The translations under genes were made by a program, and so were the position numbers. From positions 744,001 through 808,000 of the forward strand of contig NZ_CP027774.1 in the NCBI RefSeq assembly GCF_003019815.1: 64,000 bases of DNA. The letters run 5' to 3'. Below the pieces are notes generated by a model. The model was not told the origin of the DNA. It made no database searches and worked only from the letters and a program-made list of their open reading frames with translations. Each line of letters starts with the position of its first letter. The first letter of the stretch is position 1. This stretch comes from Variovorax sp. PMC12 (lineage in GTDB: Bacteria > Pseudomonadota > Gammaproteobacteria > Burkholderiales > Burkholderiaceae_C). Shown piece after piece: positions 26,462 through 35,486 of this stretch.

Positions 26462-27583
26462 ATGAGCCAGCCACAGCAAGACGGTGCCGTCGAATTCATC
26501 GGCATGATCCAGGGCCAGAAGGTCTCTGAAATCCACGCGGCAAAGGGCCCGGCGCTCGACCGCGACTACGTGCGCGCCTTCGCGCAGGCGCACGAGACCG
26601 CCGGCTTCGACCGCGTGCTGGTGCCGCATCACTCGACCAGCCCCGACGCCACGCTCACGGTGGCGCATGCCGCATCGGTGACCGAGCGCATCCACTTCAT
26701 GCTCGCGCATCGCCCCGGCTTCGTCGCGCCCACGCTGGCGGCGCGGCAGTTCGCCTCGCTCGACCAGTTCAGCGGCGGCCGGCTCGGCGTGCACTACATC
26801 TCCGGCGGCTCCGACGAGGAACAGCGCCGGGACGGCGACTGGCTCGACCACGACCAGCGCTATGCCCGCACCGACGAATACCTCGAAGTGCTGCACAAGG
26901 TGTGGACGGCCGAGAAGCCCTTCGACCACGAAGGCGCGCACTACCGCTTCCAGAACGCGTTCTCCGAAGTCAAGCCGCTGCAGACGCGCAACGGCAAGCC
27001 GCACGTGCCGGTGTATTTCGGCGGGGCCTCGGAGGCCGCGATTCCGGTGGCGGGCAAGTACGCCGACGTGTATGCGCTGTGGGGCGAGTCGCTCGACCAG
27101 GCGCGCGAGCTGACCACGCGCGTGCGCGCCGAAGCGGCGAAGCACGGTCGCAGCGTGCGTTTCTCGGTGTCGTTCCGCCCGATCCTGGCGCAGACCGAAG
27201 AGGCTGCATGGGCCCGCGCGGAGAACATCCTGGCCGAGACCAGGCGCCTGCGCGTGGTGCAGGGCTACAACCGCGGCGGCCCGCAGCAAAGCGAAGGCGC
27301 CAGGCGCCTGCTGGCCGCGGCCGAGAAGGGTTCCCGGCTCGACAAGCGCCTGTGGACGGCCGTGGCGCAGGAGATCGGCGGGCGCTCGAACAGCACCGCG
27401 CTGGTCGGCACGCCCGAGCAGGTGGCCGATGCGCTGCTCGACTACTACGACCTGGGCGTGACGACCTTCCTGATCCGCGGCTTCGATCCGCTCGAGGATG
27501 CGCTGGACTACGGGCGCGAGCTGATCCCGCGCACGCGCGAACTGGTGGCGCAGCGCGCCGCGTCCATCCGCAAAGCCGCCTGA
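26462..27583 (+). CDS. SsuD-like FMNH2-dependent alkanesulfonate monooxygenase
   Basis: A 373-residue luciferase-like monooxygenase. GFDRVLVPHHSTSPD, FMLAHRPGFVAPTLAARQFASLDQ, GRLGVHYISGGSDEEQRRDGD and the YARTDEYLEVL segment are hallmarks of the SsuD/MsuD group, which splits the C-S bond of sulfonates to give sulfite and an aldehyde. The C-terminal GTPEQVADALLDYYDLG and TFLIRGFDPLEDA also fit. It follows a sulfonate receptor in the same operon. No NADPH:FMN reductase gene is next to it. The true substrate could be another organosulfur compound. Confidence 0.9.
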   Translation: MSQPQQDGAVEFIGMIQGQKVSEIHAAKGPALDRDYVRAFAQAHETAGFDRVLVPHHSTSPDATLTVAHAASVTERIHFMLAHRPGFVAPTLAARQFASLDQFSGGRLGVHYISGGSDEEQRRDGDWLDHDQRYARTDEYLEVLHKVWTAEKPFDHEGAHYRFQNAFSEVKPLQTRNGKPHVPVYFGGASEAAIPVAGKYADVYALWGESLDQARELTTRVRAEAAKHGRSVRFSVSFRPILAQTEEAAWARAENILAETRRLRVVQGYNRGGPQQSEGARRLLAAAEKGSRLDKRLWTAVAQEIGGRSNSTALVGTPEQVADALLDYYDLGVTTFLIRGFDPLEDALDYGRELIPRTRELVAQRAASIRKAA

Positions 27584-27592
27584 TCTGACTTT

Positions 27593-27703
27593 CTCCCTCC
27601 CCCTCTGGGGGAGGGCAAGGGTGGGGGCAGGCGGCGTCGAACGCCGTCATGGCGTTGAAGCTGTCGAGCCCCCATCCCAACCTTCCCCCAGAGGGGGAAG
27701 GAG
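27593..27703. repeat. MITE-like palindromic element with terminal inverted repeats
   Basis: The left end CTCCCTCCCCCTCTGGGGGA and the inverted right end CTCCTTCCCCCTCTGGGGGA match over about 35 bp with a few differences. Each arm is itself a hairpin (CCCCCTCTGGGGG type). The core of about 40 bp holds GGCGTCGAACGCC. It interrupts an otherwise close operon between the monooxygenase and aldolase genes. It carries no gene. Confidence 0.7.
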
Positions 27704-27728
27704 CCAGAACCGAACACCTAGGAAACCC

Positions 27729-28553
27729 ATGAGCGCCGTTCTTTCCATCGACCGCAATGCCCCCCAGCCGCTGAAGCTCAACCCGAACCCGCAGCAGAAG
27801 TACTGGTTCGACCCCGTGCCCCCGCGTCCCACCGTGCAGGCCGAGCGCCGCCATCGGCAGGAGCGCCTGGCCGGTGCCTTCCGCCTGTTCGCGCGCTTCG
27901 GCTTCGCGCAGGGGCTGGCCGGCCACATCACCGCGCGCGACCCCGAGTTGACCGACCACTTCTGGGTCAACCCGCTGGGCATCCATTTCTCGCGCATCCG
28001 GGTGTCCGACCTGCTGCTCGTCAATTCGAAGGGCGAGACCGTCATCGGCGATCGCCCGCTCAACAAGGCTGCCTTCGCCATCCATGCGGCCATTCACGAG
28101 CACAACCCGAAGATCATCGCCGCGGCCCACACCCACTCGACCTACGGCAAGGCCTGGTCCACGCTGGGCCGCAAGCTCGACACCCTCACGCAGGACAGCT
28201 GCGTGTTCCACGACGACGTGGCGCTGTTCGACGACTTCACCGGCATGGTGGTCGACACCAGCGAGGGCGAGCGCATCGCGCATGCGCTGGGCGACCGGAA
28301 GGGCGCGATCCTCAAGAACCACGGCATCCTGACGGCCGGCCCCACGGTGGAGGCCGCCGCGTGGTGGTACATCGCGCTGGACAACGCCTGCCACACGCAA
28401 CTGCTGGCCGAGGCCGCCGGCAAGCCGCAGCCCATCGACGAGGCGACCGCGCGCCACACGCACAGCCAGATCGGCGGCCCCGAAGGCGCGATCCACTCCT
28501 TCGACAGCCTCTACGAAGGCCTGGTCGAGGCCGAGCCGGAGCTGCTGCTGTGA
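27729..28553 (+). CDS. Class II aldolase/adducin family protein
   Basis: A 274-residue protein of the zinc class II aldolase family. Zinc ligands are visible in AHTHSTYGKAW (HxH) and NHGILTAG (third His). LFARFGFAQGLAGHITARDPE at the start of the domain is typical. Members cleave or epimerise sugar phosphates or decarboxylate small hydroxy acids. Placed between a sulfonate monooxygenase and receptors, it could handle a carbonyl product of C-S cleavage, but that is a guess. The last codon overlaps the next gene's GTG. Confidence 0.85.
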   Translation: MSAVLSIDRNAPQPLKLNPNPQQKYWFDPVPPRPTVQAERRHRQERLAGAFRLFARFGFAQGLAGHITARDPELTDHFWVNPLGIHFSRIRVSDLLLVNSKGETVIGDRPLNKAAFAIHAAIHEHNPKIIAAAHTHSTYGKAWSTLGRKLDTLTQDSCVFHDDVALFDDFTGMVVDTSEGERIAHALGDRKGAILKNHGILTAGPTVEAAAWWYIALDNACHTQLLAEAAGKPQPIDEATARHTHSQIGGPEGAIHSFDSLYEGLVEAEPELLL

Positions 28554-29557
28554 AGACGAACGCCACCCTTTCCCGCCGCGGCATGCTGCGCGCCGGCGGT
28601 GCGGCCGCGGTGGTCGCATCGGGCGGCCTGATCGCCTCGCAGGCCTTCTCGCAGTCGTCGCGCAAGCTGACCTTCGCATGGAACGCTGCCGCTTTCTGCC
28701 TGTCGCCCGTGGTCGTGGCGCAGGAGCGCGGCTACTTCGAGCGCAACGGCCTGCAGGTCGAGCTCATCAACTACACGGGCTCCACCGACCAGTTGCTGGA
28801 GTCGCTGGCCACCGCCAAGGCCGACGCGGCCGTGGGCATGATCCACCGCTGGCTCAAGCCGCTCGAGGCGGGCTTCGACGTGAAGATCGTCGGCAGCTCC
28901 CACGGCGGCTGCGTGCGGCTGGTGGGCGCGAAGAGCGCGGGCGTCACCAACCTTGCGAGCCTCAAGGGCAAGGTCATCGGCGTGTCCGACATCGCGAGCC
29001 CGGGCAAGAACTTCTTCTCGATCCTGCTCACCAAGAACGGCATCGATGCCGACAAGGACGTCACCTGGCGCCAGTACCCGGCCGACCTGCTCGATGTGGC
29101 GGTGAAGAAGGGCGAGATCCAGGCCATTGCCGACGGCGACCCCAACATCTACCTGATCGAGAAGCGCAACCAGGGCGCCTACGTCGAGGTGGCGAGCAAT
29201 CTTTCGGGCGAGTACAAGGACAAGGTGTGCTGCATCGTCGGCGCGCGCGGCGAGCTCGTGCGCAAGGACAAGGCGACCGTCGCCTCGCTGGTGCGCGCCA
29301 TCGCCCAGGCTTCCGACTACGTGGCCGAGAACCCGAACGAGTCGGCCAGGCTCTTCGCCAAGTACTCGCCCAACGTGGCGGTGGAAGACCTGCGTGCGCT
29401 GCTGGGCACGCTCACGCACCAGCACCATCCGCTGGGCCGCAAGCTGCGCGACGAGGTCGAGTTCTACGCGCGCGATTTCCGCGGCGTGGGTGTGCTCAAG
29501 AAGAGCACGGACCCGGTGCGCTTTGCCGACCATGTTTCCTTCGATCCGCTCGCATGA
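28550..29557 (+). CDS. NitT/TauT-type ABC substrate-binding protein
   Basis: A 335-residue periplasmic receptor. I chose the GTG at 28550, forming GTGA with the aldolase stop and giving MKTNATLSRRGMLRAGGAAA, a twin-arginine-like signal peptide ending near AFSQ. The fold is NMT1/NitT-like: LTFAWNAAAFCLSPVVVAQERGYFERNGLQVEL, ATAKADAAVGMIHRW and LKGKVIGVSDIASPG. It differs from the three SsuA-like paralogues in the locus. The next gene starts inside its stop codon. Ligand unknown. Confidence 0.88.
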   Translation: MKTNATLSRRGMLRAGGAAAVVASGGLIASQAFSQSSRKLTFAWNAAAFCLSPVVVAQERGYFERNGLQVELINYTGSTDQLLESLATAKADAAVGMIHRWLKPLEAGFDVKIVGSSHGGCVRLVGAKSAGVTNLASLKGKVIGVSDIASPGKNFFSILLTKNGIDADKDVTWRQYPADLLDVAVKKGEIQAIADGDPNIYLIEKRNQGAYVEVASNLSGEYKDKVCCIVGARGELVRKDKATVASLVRAIAQASDYVAENPNESARLFAKYSPNVAVEDLRALLGTLTHQHHPLGRKLRDEVEFYARDFRGVGVLKKSTDPVRFADHVSFDPLA

Positions 29558-30534
29558 GCAACCACAGCACGTTCATGACTCTCCATAGTTCACGCCGCCG
29601 GTTTCTCGTCCAGGGCGCATCGGTGGCCGCCGCCGTCGCCGCTGTGCCCGCCCTGGTTCACGCACAGGGCCAGCCGGTGCTCAAGGCCGGCGACCAGAAG
29701 GGCGGCCTGCGCGCGTTGCTCGAAGCGGCGGGCGGGCTGGAAGGGCTGGGCTACGACATCCAGTGGTCGGAGTTCCCGGCGGCCGCGCCGCTGGCCGAGG
29801 CGCTCAATGCGGCCGCGGTCGATTCGGGCCCCATCGGCGACGCACCGCTGATCTTCGCGCTGGCAGCCGGCACGCGCGTGAAGGCCATCGGTGCGAACCG
29901 CTCCGACTCCTACGGCACGGCGGTGCTGGTGCGCCCCGATTCGCCGCTGAAGACCGCCGCCGACCTCAAGAGCAGGAGCGTCGCGACCAACCGCGGCTCC
30001 ATCGGCCACTACGTCACGCTCAAGGCCATCACTTCGGCCGGGCTGAAGCCCGAGGACGTGAACATCCGTTTCCTCGCGCCCGCCGACGCGAAGCTTGCGC
30101 TGACGCAGGGCTCGGTCGATGCCTGGGCCACCTGGGAGCCGTACACGGCGCTGGCCGAGGTCAGCAACCATGCGCGGGTGCTCGTCAGCGGGCGCGGGCT
30201 GCTGCCGGGCCTGAGCTATCTCGCAGCCACCGACGGCGCCATCGCCGCCAAGCGCCCGGTGCTGCAGGACTTCCTGCAGCGCGTGGTGAAGGCACAGCTC
30301 TGGTCGTACCGCAACGTCGACGCCTACTCGGCCGCGCTGGCGCGGATCATCGGCATTCCGCCCGAGGCGGCGAAGCTGCAGTTCGAACGCCGCCAGCAGA
30401 AGTGGGTGGCCATCGACGCGCAGGTCATTGCGGACCAGCAGGGGACGGCGGACTTCTACCGGCGGGTCGGCCTCATCAAGCAGCCGCTTGATGTGAAGGG
30501 GACGTTCGATACAGGCTTCGGGGTGGCTGGCTAG
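29554..30534 (+). CDS. SsuA-type ABC substrate-binding protein
   Basis: A 326-residue periplasmic receptor, the last gene of the rightward sulfur operon. Signal peptide with SSRRRFLVQGAS and cleavage near VHAQ. Mature motifs are KAGDQKGGLRALLEAAGG, SVATNRGSIGHYVTLKAI and DAWATWEPYTALAE. It is the nearest relative in the window of the 23090-24076 receptor. Its ATG overlaps the previous stop; an internal ATG at 29575 is possible. The 3' end overlaps the convergent gene by 59 bp. Confidence 0.9.
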   Translation: MSNHSTFMTLHSSRRRFLVQGASVAAAVAAVPALVHAQGQPVLKAGDQKGGLRALLEAAGGLEGLGYDIQWSEFPAAAPLAEALNAAAVDSGPIGDAPLIFALAAGTRVKAIGANRSDSYGTAVLVRPDSPLKTAADLKSRSVATNRGSIGHYVTLKAITSAGLKPEDVNIRFLAPADAKLALTQGSVDAWATWEPYTALAEVSNHARVLVSGRGLLPGLSYLAATDGAIAAKRPVLQDFLQRVVKAQLWSYRNVDAYSAALARIIGIPPEAAKLQFERRQQKWVAIDAQVIADQQGTADFYRRVGLIKQPLDVKGTFDTGFGVAG

Positions 30535-31051
30535 CTTGCTGCCCCGCGTCGAGCGAGCACCAAGCGGGCCCCGTCTTGTCCGCTTCGAGCGAACACCACG
30601 CCGCCGCGGGCTTGCCCGCCTCCAGGGAGCACCACGCGGCCGCGTTCGTGGCCGCCGGCTCGCCGAATTCCTCGACGCACAGGCGCTGCATCTCCTGGTA
30701 GGCCGCCTGCAGGGCCTTGGCGTCTTCCTCTCCGCGCAGGCCAAGGTACGGGAAGTGGTGCAGGAAGTAGCCGAAGGTGGCCTCGCAGTCGGCCGCGTAC
30801 TTTCTCGTGTCGAGAATGTGCATGTGCCAGAACCGGTCCACGTCCTGCTCCGGCGCGAGCGTCAGTTCGGGGTGCCTGGCGTGCAGCATCAGGTAGCGCT
30901 TATAGGCCACCTCCATCCGGTCCGCGTAAGCCGCCGGCCAGCCGTAGCCGTCTTCCTTGCGGCAGGCCTTGAACTTGATCAGCGTGAGGTCGAGCGCCTC
31001 AATCGCGGCGATCGTCTGCGCCAGGGTCCTGGCTTGGGTGGAATGAGGCAT
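30476..31051 (-). CDS. GRDP-like domain protein with Cys-containing C-terminal tandem repeats
   Basis: A 191-residue protein. Residues 1-130 match the glycine-rich-domain-protein-like family (EQDVDRFWHMHILDTRKYAAD), known from plant GRDP proteins and scattered bacteria, function unknown. Residues 136-171 are three 12-residue repeats of the form xxAWCSLEAxK, each with one Cys and one Trp. The 36-bp units have drifted at third codon positions (GCTCCCTGGAG against GTTCGCTCGAA), so the peptide is conserved more than the DNA. AGGAGC precedes the ATG. The last 59 bp overlap the receptor gene. Confidence 0.8.
   Translation of the reverse strand: MPHSTQARTLAQTIAAIEALDLTLIKFKACRKEDGYGWPAAYADRMEVAYKRYLMLHARHPELTLAPEQDVDRFWHMHILDTRKYAADCEATFGYFLHHFPYLGLRGEEDAKALQAAYQEMQRLCVEEFGEPAATNAAAWCSLEAGKPAAAWCSLEADKTGPAWCSLDAGQQASQPPRSLYRTSPSHQAAA
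30539..30646 (-). repeat. Three 36-bp tandem repeats coding AWCSLEA units
   Basis: The three units code residues 136-147, 148-159 and 160-171 of the GRDP-like protein. The repeats are in frame, and the base differences between them are mostly silent or conservative (Glu/Asp). Confidence 0.75.
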
Positions 31052-31123
31052 GAATGCTCCTGTTGAGTGACTGGAAGGTCCGGGCGAACGTGCCCGGGGA
31101 CGATTGCTCCGAAGATCCGGCCG

Positions 31124-34100
31124 TCAGGCCGCCACCGACGGAACAAACTGGTTGCGCAGGTGACGCGCCATGAAATCGCGCACCTCGTCGCAGGTCACGG
31201 GCTTGCACAGCCAGTAGCCCTGGGCCTCGTCGCATTCGTGGCTGCGCAGGTAGTCGAGCTGGGCCATGGTCTCGATGCCCTCGGCCACCACCTTCATCCG
31301 CAAGCCGTGGGCCAGGGTGATGATGCCGTCGATGAGCGCTCGCGCGTCGGCGTCGCGCGTCAGGTCGTTGATGAAGGAGCGATCGATCTTCACCGTCGAC
31401 AGCGGGAAGTGCTTCAGGTAGGAAAGCGAGGAGTAGCCCGTTCCGAAATCGTCGATGGCCAGGCCGATGCCCATGTCCCGGATGGTGCGCAGCAGCTTCG
31501 TCGCATGCTCGGGGTTCGCCATCACCGCGCCTTCGGTGATCTCCAGCTCCAGCAGCGCTGGCTCCAGGCCCGAGGCTTCCAGGGCGGCCCGTATGTCGGC
31601 GATGAGCGTGCGGCTTTCGAATTGGCGCGGCGACAGATTGACGCTCACGAGCACCGCAGGCAAGCCGAATTGCTGCCACGAACGCGAATCGGCGCATGCC
31701 TGCTCCAGCGCCCACTTCCCCATGGACACGATCAGGCCGGTCTCTTCGGCGATCGGGATGAACTGTGTCGGCGAAATCGTGCCCAGAAGCGGGTGTTGCC
31801 AGCGCATCAGGGCCTCGACACCGGAGATGTGCTGGCTCTGCAGGTTCATCTTCGGCTGGTAGTACATCTCCAGCTCGCCACGCTCCTGGGCATGGCGCAG
31901 CGCGCTTTCGAGCATCAGCTGTTCGGTGCTCCGTGCATTCATCTTCGCCGCGTAGAACCGGTAGGTGTTGCGGCCCTTTTCCTTGGCGCGGTACATCGCG
32001 GTGTCGGCGTTTTTCAGCAGCGCCTCGGCGTCGTTGCCGTTCTCCGGATAGAGACTCACACCGACGCTGGCACTGACGTGCAGTTCGCGTCCCTCGATGA
32101 CGAACGGCGCTGCGCAGCAGGCCAGCACTTTCTCGGCAAGCACCTCGGCATCCTTCGTGGCGGACAGGTTCTCCAGCAGCAGCACGAATTCGTCGCCGCC
32201 AAAACGCGCCACGACGTCGGTGTCGCGCAGCAGCGCCGTCAGGCGCTCGCCGCAGATCCTGATCATCTGGTCGCCCACGCCGTGGCCCAGCGTGTCGTTG
32301 ATGTGCTTGAAGCGATCCAGATCGACGAACATCACCGCGAACGGCTTCTGCTGGCGGTTGCTGCGCCTGATGGCGTGGGCGAGCTCGTGCTGCAGCGCGG
32401 CGCGATTGAGCAGCCCGGTCAGCTCGTCGTGGCTGGCGATGAAGCGAAGGCTCCGCTCGGCCAGCTTGCGCTGCTTGTACTGGGCGATCTGCAAGGTGAT
32501 CACGCGCAGGGATTCCAGCGTCTCGGCGTCGGCCACCTGCGGATTGGAGCCGAAGAGCTCCAGCGCCGCGGTTGTGTCGGCGGTGGTGATCGGCACGATG
32601 AGGCCGGCGGCCAGTCCGGCCTGGCGGGCCATTGCATCGCGCGCGAAATGGCCCGGAGCCGCCAGCGTGTCGATGCGCACGACGCCGCCGATTCCCCATG
32701 CGCGACCCAGCGAACCTTCGCTTGGCCGGTAGGTGAGCGTGCGGCTGGCGTCGACGAATTGCCGCAGCGCCGGGTCGTCGCCGGCGTGCCAGGCTGCCGC
32801 ACAGCGAGCTTGGCCGTCTTCGCCGACGCTCCACAACGCGCCGCAGTCCCAGCGCAGGTCGGTGCATACCGCCTCCAGCGCCAGCGCGATCACCGTCTCG
32901 GTCCTGCCGTCGCCGGCGAGCAGCCGTGCGATCCTGTACTCGAGCTTCTGGCGCAATGCGTCCTTGCGCAGCCGCGTGGCGTCGCGCACGGTGCCGCGCA
33001 CCCATCGCCTGCCTTCATCTTCGGCCGACTGGGCGATGACATGGAGCCAGCGTTCGGTGCCGTCGGGCAGGCACAGGCGGTGCTCGAATTCGCTGCGTTC
33101 CGTGGACTGGGAGGCCCAGGCGATCCGCTGTTCCACCTCGGGGCGTTCCGTGGCTGGAACGCGCGAGAGCAGCGCTTGAAGGTCCGGCTGCGAGGCTTCG
33201 GTCTCGAAGCCCAGGATGCGCCGGGCTTCTTCGGAGCACTGCAGGGCTCCGGTCTCGGGATCGAGGATCCAGCTTCCCAAGCTTGCCAGGTGCTGGGCTT
33301 CCTCCAGCTGCCGCTCGCTCCTGCGAAGGTGGTGGGTCATCTCGTTCGCCAGGACCTGGGCCCGGCTGCGCGAGGCGGTCAGCGAGAGGACGATGCCGGC
33401 AAGCAGCATGCTGGTGGCCAGGCCGCCGAGGACGATGAGCCACGGAATGGCCTTGTCGAGCGGGCCGAAGACCTGGGTCTCGTCCTGCTCGACTTCCACC
33501 AGCCAGGAGCGGCCGCCCAGCTCGAAGCCGAGCATCCGCTCGAGGCCGCGCTCCGCAGCGGCGGCGGGCTTCGCCGAGGCCGCGCTGTCGAACAGCAGTT
33601 GCCGCTCGCCGAACGAGGTCGGCGTCACGAACCGGGTCTCGACGCGCGTTCCGATCGCACCCCGGCCCGGCCCGGCATCGATCAGGCGCAGCCGGGGCGC
33701 CGTGGCGGGGTCGGCCCCGGCCACGTCGCCCAGCATTCCCGCGACGCTGAAACCCGCGCCGACCGAACCGGCATAGGCACTGCGCCGCTGCTCGAGCGTG
33801 TCGAGCGGTCGGCCTGCGCGATAGACCGGCAGCCGCATCGCCAGTCCGATGTCGGACTCGCGGCCCGGGATGCGCACCTTGCGGCCCGACATGACGAGCC
33901 CGCCGGTGTCGCGCCCCTGCTCGAGTGCGTCTCCCCTGTCGGGCATCGCACCCAGGTCGTTGCCGAGCAGCTTCTCGTTGCCGGCCTGCGGCTCGATGTA
34001 GATCAGCGGGTAGTAGGTGGCGCGCTCTCCGGGCGGCTTGATGGCGAAGCCGGCGGCCACGCCGGTGTCCAGGCTCGCATCGCCGCGGACCTGTTCCTCG

Positions 34101-34444
34101 AAGGACTGCCTTTCGCCGGCCGCGACCAGCGGCGCGTAGTTGACAGCCTGGAAGCCGGGGTAGGCGCGCGACAGGTTCAACCCCGCGACGTAGTCCCTGA
34201 AGTCGCTCCGGGTCACGGGATCGGAGGTATTGAACCGCGCGCGCAGGCCGATCAGGACGGCGATGTAGTCATCGAAGCGGGCTTCGACCTTGCGTGCCAG
34301 ATCGAGGGCGGCGGCATCGAAGTGCGCCTGCGCGCTGCGCGCGATTTCCTGGCGGGCGGACACGCCGAGGGCGATCGAGAGCGCCGTGCCGACCACGAAG
34401 ATCGATACCGGCAAACGGATCCTGACCCACACGGACAATGACAT
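31124..34444 (-). CDS. CHASE-PAS-GAF-GGDEF-EAL cyclic-di-GMP enzyme
   Basis: A 1106-residue inner-membrane signalling protein. Order: membrane segment 8-30, periplasmic CHASE-type sensor about 65-290 (YPGFQAVNYAPLV), membrane segment 332-355, PAS about 380-495, GAF about 505-660, GGDEF 672-835 and EAL 840-1075. The cyclase motif FGGDEF (748-753) is intact with an RDTD inhibitory site five residues before it. The phosphodiesterase domain keeps GVEALMRW and DDFGTGYSSL. Both activities may therefore be present. I chose the ATG at 34444, which has AGGATC upstream; the ATG at 34501 has no ribosome site. Confidence 0.95.
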   Translation of the reverse strand: MSLSVWVRIRLPVSIFVVGTALSIALGVSARQEIARSAQAHFDAAALDLARKVEARFDDYIAVLIGLRARFNTSDPVTRSDFRDYVAGLNLSRAYPGFQAVNYAPLVAAGERQSFEEQVRGDASLDTGVAAGFAIKPPGERATYYPLIYIEPQAGNEKLLGNDLGAMPDRGDALEQGRDTGGLVMSGRKVRIPGRESDIGLAMRLPVYRAGRPLDTLEQRRSAYAGSVGAGFSVAGMLGDVAGADPATAPRLRLIDAGPGRGAIGTRVETRFVTPTSFGERQLLFDSAASAKPAAAAERGLERMLGFELGGRSWLVEVEQDETQVFGPLDKAIPWLIVLGGLATSMLLAGIVLSLTASRSRAQVLANEMTHHLRRSERQLEEAQHLASLGSWILDPETGALQCSEEARRILGFETEASQPDLQALLSRVPATERPEVEQRIAWASQSTERSEFEHRLCLPDGTERWLHVIAQSAEDEGRRWVRGTVRDATRLRKDALRQKLEYRIARLLAGDGRTETVIALALEAVCTDLRWDCGALWSVGEDGQARCAAAWHAGDDPALRQFVDASRTLTYRPSEGSLGRAWGIGGVVRIDTLAAPGHFARDAMARQAGLAAGLIVPITTADTTAALELFGSNPQVADAETLESLRVITLQIAQYKQRKLAERSLRFIASHDELTGLLNRAALQHELAHAIRRSNRQQKPFAVMFVDLDRFKHINDTLGHGVGDQMIRICGERLTALLRDTDVVARFGGDEFVLLLENLSATKDAEVLAEKVLACCAAPFVIEGRELHVSASVGVSLYPENGNDAEALLKNADTAMYRAKEKGRNTYRFYAAKMNARSTEQLMLESALRHAQERGELEMYYQPKMNLQSQHISGVEALMRWQHPLLGTISPTQFIPIAEETGLIVSMGKWALEQACADSRSWQQFGLPAVLVSVNLSPRQFESRTLIADIRAALEASGLEPALLELEITEGAVMANPEHATKLLRTIRDMGIGLAIDDFGTGYSSLSYLKHFPLSTVKIDRSFINDLTRDADARALIDGIITLAHGLRMKVVAEGIETMAQLDYLRSHECDEAQGYWLCKPVTCDEVRDFMARHLRNQFVPSVAA

Positions 34445-34704
34445 CGGACTTGATCCTGTCGTTGACACAAGCCGCTCAGCTCCGCGTGCAGCAGCGTGCA
34501 TCGTTGGCGCAATGTATCTGGCTGGCGCAAGAGCGTCACGCTATTTGTCTCGGCGCAAGCCGGGCCGTGCACCGGCGGCATATTTGAATGCTTAAGAATT
34601 AATTGTGTTGCGCAGACTTGCGTCGAGCGACGAAACGTAGCCAAGTCCAAGACTCGCGTAGATGCGTCCCCCGGAGGCGCGCTGCCGCTGGATAGAGTCG
34701 TTGC

Positions 34705-35409
34705 ATGACTTCCGCCACCGACACCCTCTACGCCATCGCCCCCGCGCCCGTCCACTCGCTGCCCATCCAGGGCGAGCGCGCGCGCTTCCCGGTCAACCGC
34801 ATCTTCTGCGTGGGCCGCAACTACTCCGAACATGCCCGCGAGATGGGCCACAACCCCGACCGCGAGCCGCCGTTCTTCTTCATGAAGCCGGCCAGCGCCA
34901 TCGTCGCGGACGGCGGCGAGTTCGCCTACCCCACGCTGTCGAAGGACGTGCACCACGAGATCGAACTGGTGGTCGCGCTCAAGACCGGTGGATCGGACAT
35001 CGCCGCTTCGGACGCGCTCGCCCACGTGTACGGCTATGCCGTCGGCCTCGACATGACCCGCCGCGACCTGCAGTCCGAGGCCAAGAAAATGGGCCGCCCG
35101 TGGGACACCGGCAAGGCCTTCGACGGCTCCGCGCCCTGCGGCGAACTGGTGCCCGTGGCCCGGGCCGGCCATCCCGCGGCGGGCGAGATCCGCCTCGAAG
35201 TGAACGGCGCCCAGCGCCAGGTCGGCGACCTGGGCGACATGATCTGGAACGTGCCCGACACCATCGCCTACCTGTCGACCCTGTTCACACTGCAGCCCGG
35301 CGACCTGATCTTCACCGGCACGCCCGCCGGCGTGGCGGCCGTGCAGCGCGGCGACCGCATGCGCGGCACCGTGGCGGGCGTCGGCGCGCTGGAGGTCGTG
35401 GTCGTCTGA
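34705..35409 (+). CDS. Fumarylacetoacetate hydrolase family protein
   Basis: A 234-residue FAH-fold enzyme. IFCVGRNYSEHAREMG, FFFMKPASAI, the metal-binding HHEIELVVAL and LFTLQPGDLIFTGTPAGV are typical of fumarylpyruvate/acylpyruvate hydrolases, which hydrolyse C-C bonds in aromatic-acid breakdown. Length fits the short bacterial subfamily. No ring-cleavage gene is adjacent, so the substrate is open. It is followed after 77 bp by an AraC regulator on the same strand. Confidence 0.92.
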   Translation: MTSATDTLYAIAPAPVHSLPIQGERARFPVNRIFCVGRNYSEHAREMGHNPDREPPFFFMKPASAIVADGGEFAYPTLSKDVHHEIELVVALKTGGSDIAASDALAHVYGYAVGLDMTRRDLQSEAKKMGRPWDTGKAFDGSAPCGELVPVARAGHPAAGEIRLEVNGAQRQVGDLGDMIWNVPDTIAYLSTLFTLQPGDLIFTGTPAGVAAVQRGDRMRGTVAGVGALEVVVV

Positions 35410-35486
35410 GCCTGAAGGCGGCCCGCGCGCCGGGCTGGAAGTTGGCGTACCCTCGCGGCCAGAAGCCTGCCGCCACGCCAGCCCCG

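Noticed and set aside
24077..27289. Very long leftward open frame that would extend the 23090-24076 receptor upstream to 1399 residues
   Set aside because: Only the last 328 residues are a real protein with its own signal peptide. The rest reads antisense through the SfnB-like, receptor and monooxygenase genes.
27593..27703. Insertion sequence remnant
   Set aside because: No transposase coding fragment is present in 111 bp. Terminal repeats alone support only a MITE-like or palindromic element.
30539..30646. 36-bp tandem repeats as a CRISPR array
   Set aside because: The units are contiguous with no spacers, lie in frame inside a gene, and no cas gene is present.
31067..34441. Open frame of 1124 codons on the plus strand opposite the GGDEF/EAL gene
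   Set aside because: No motif is present and the minus strand carries all expected domain motifs. It is an antisense artefact of composition.
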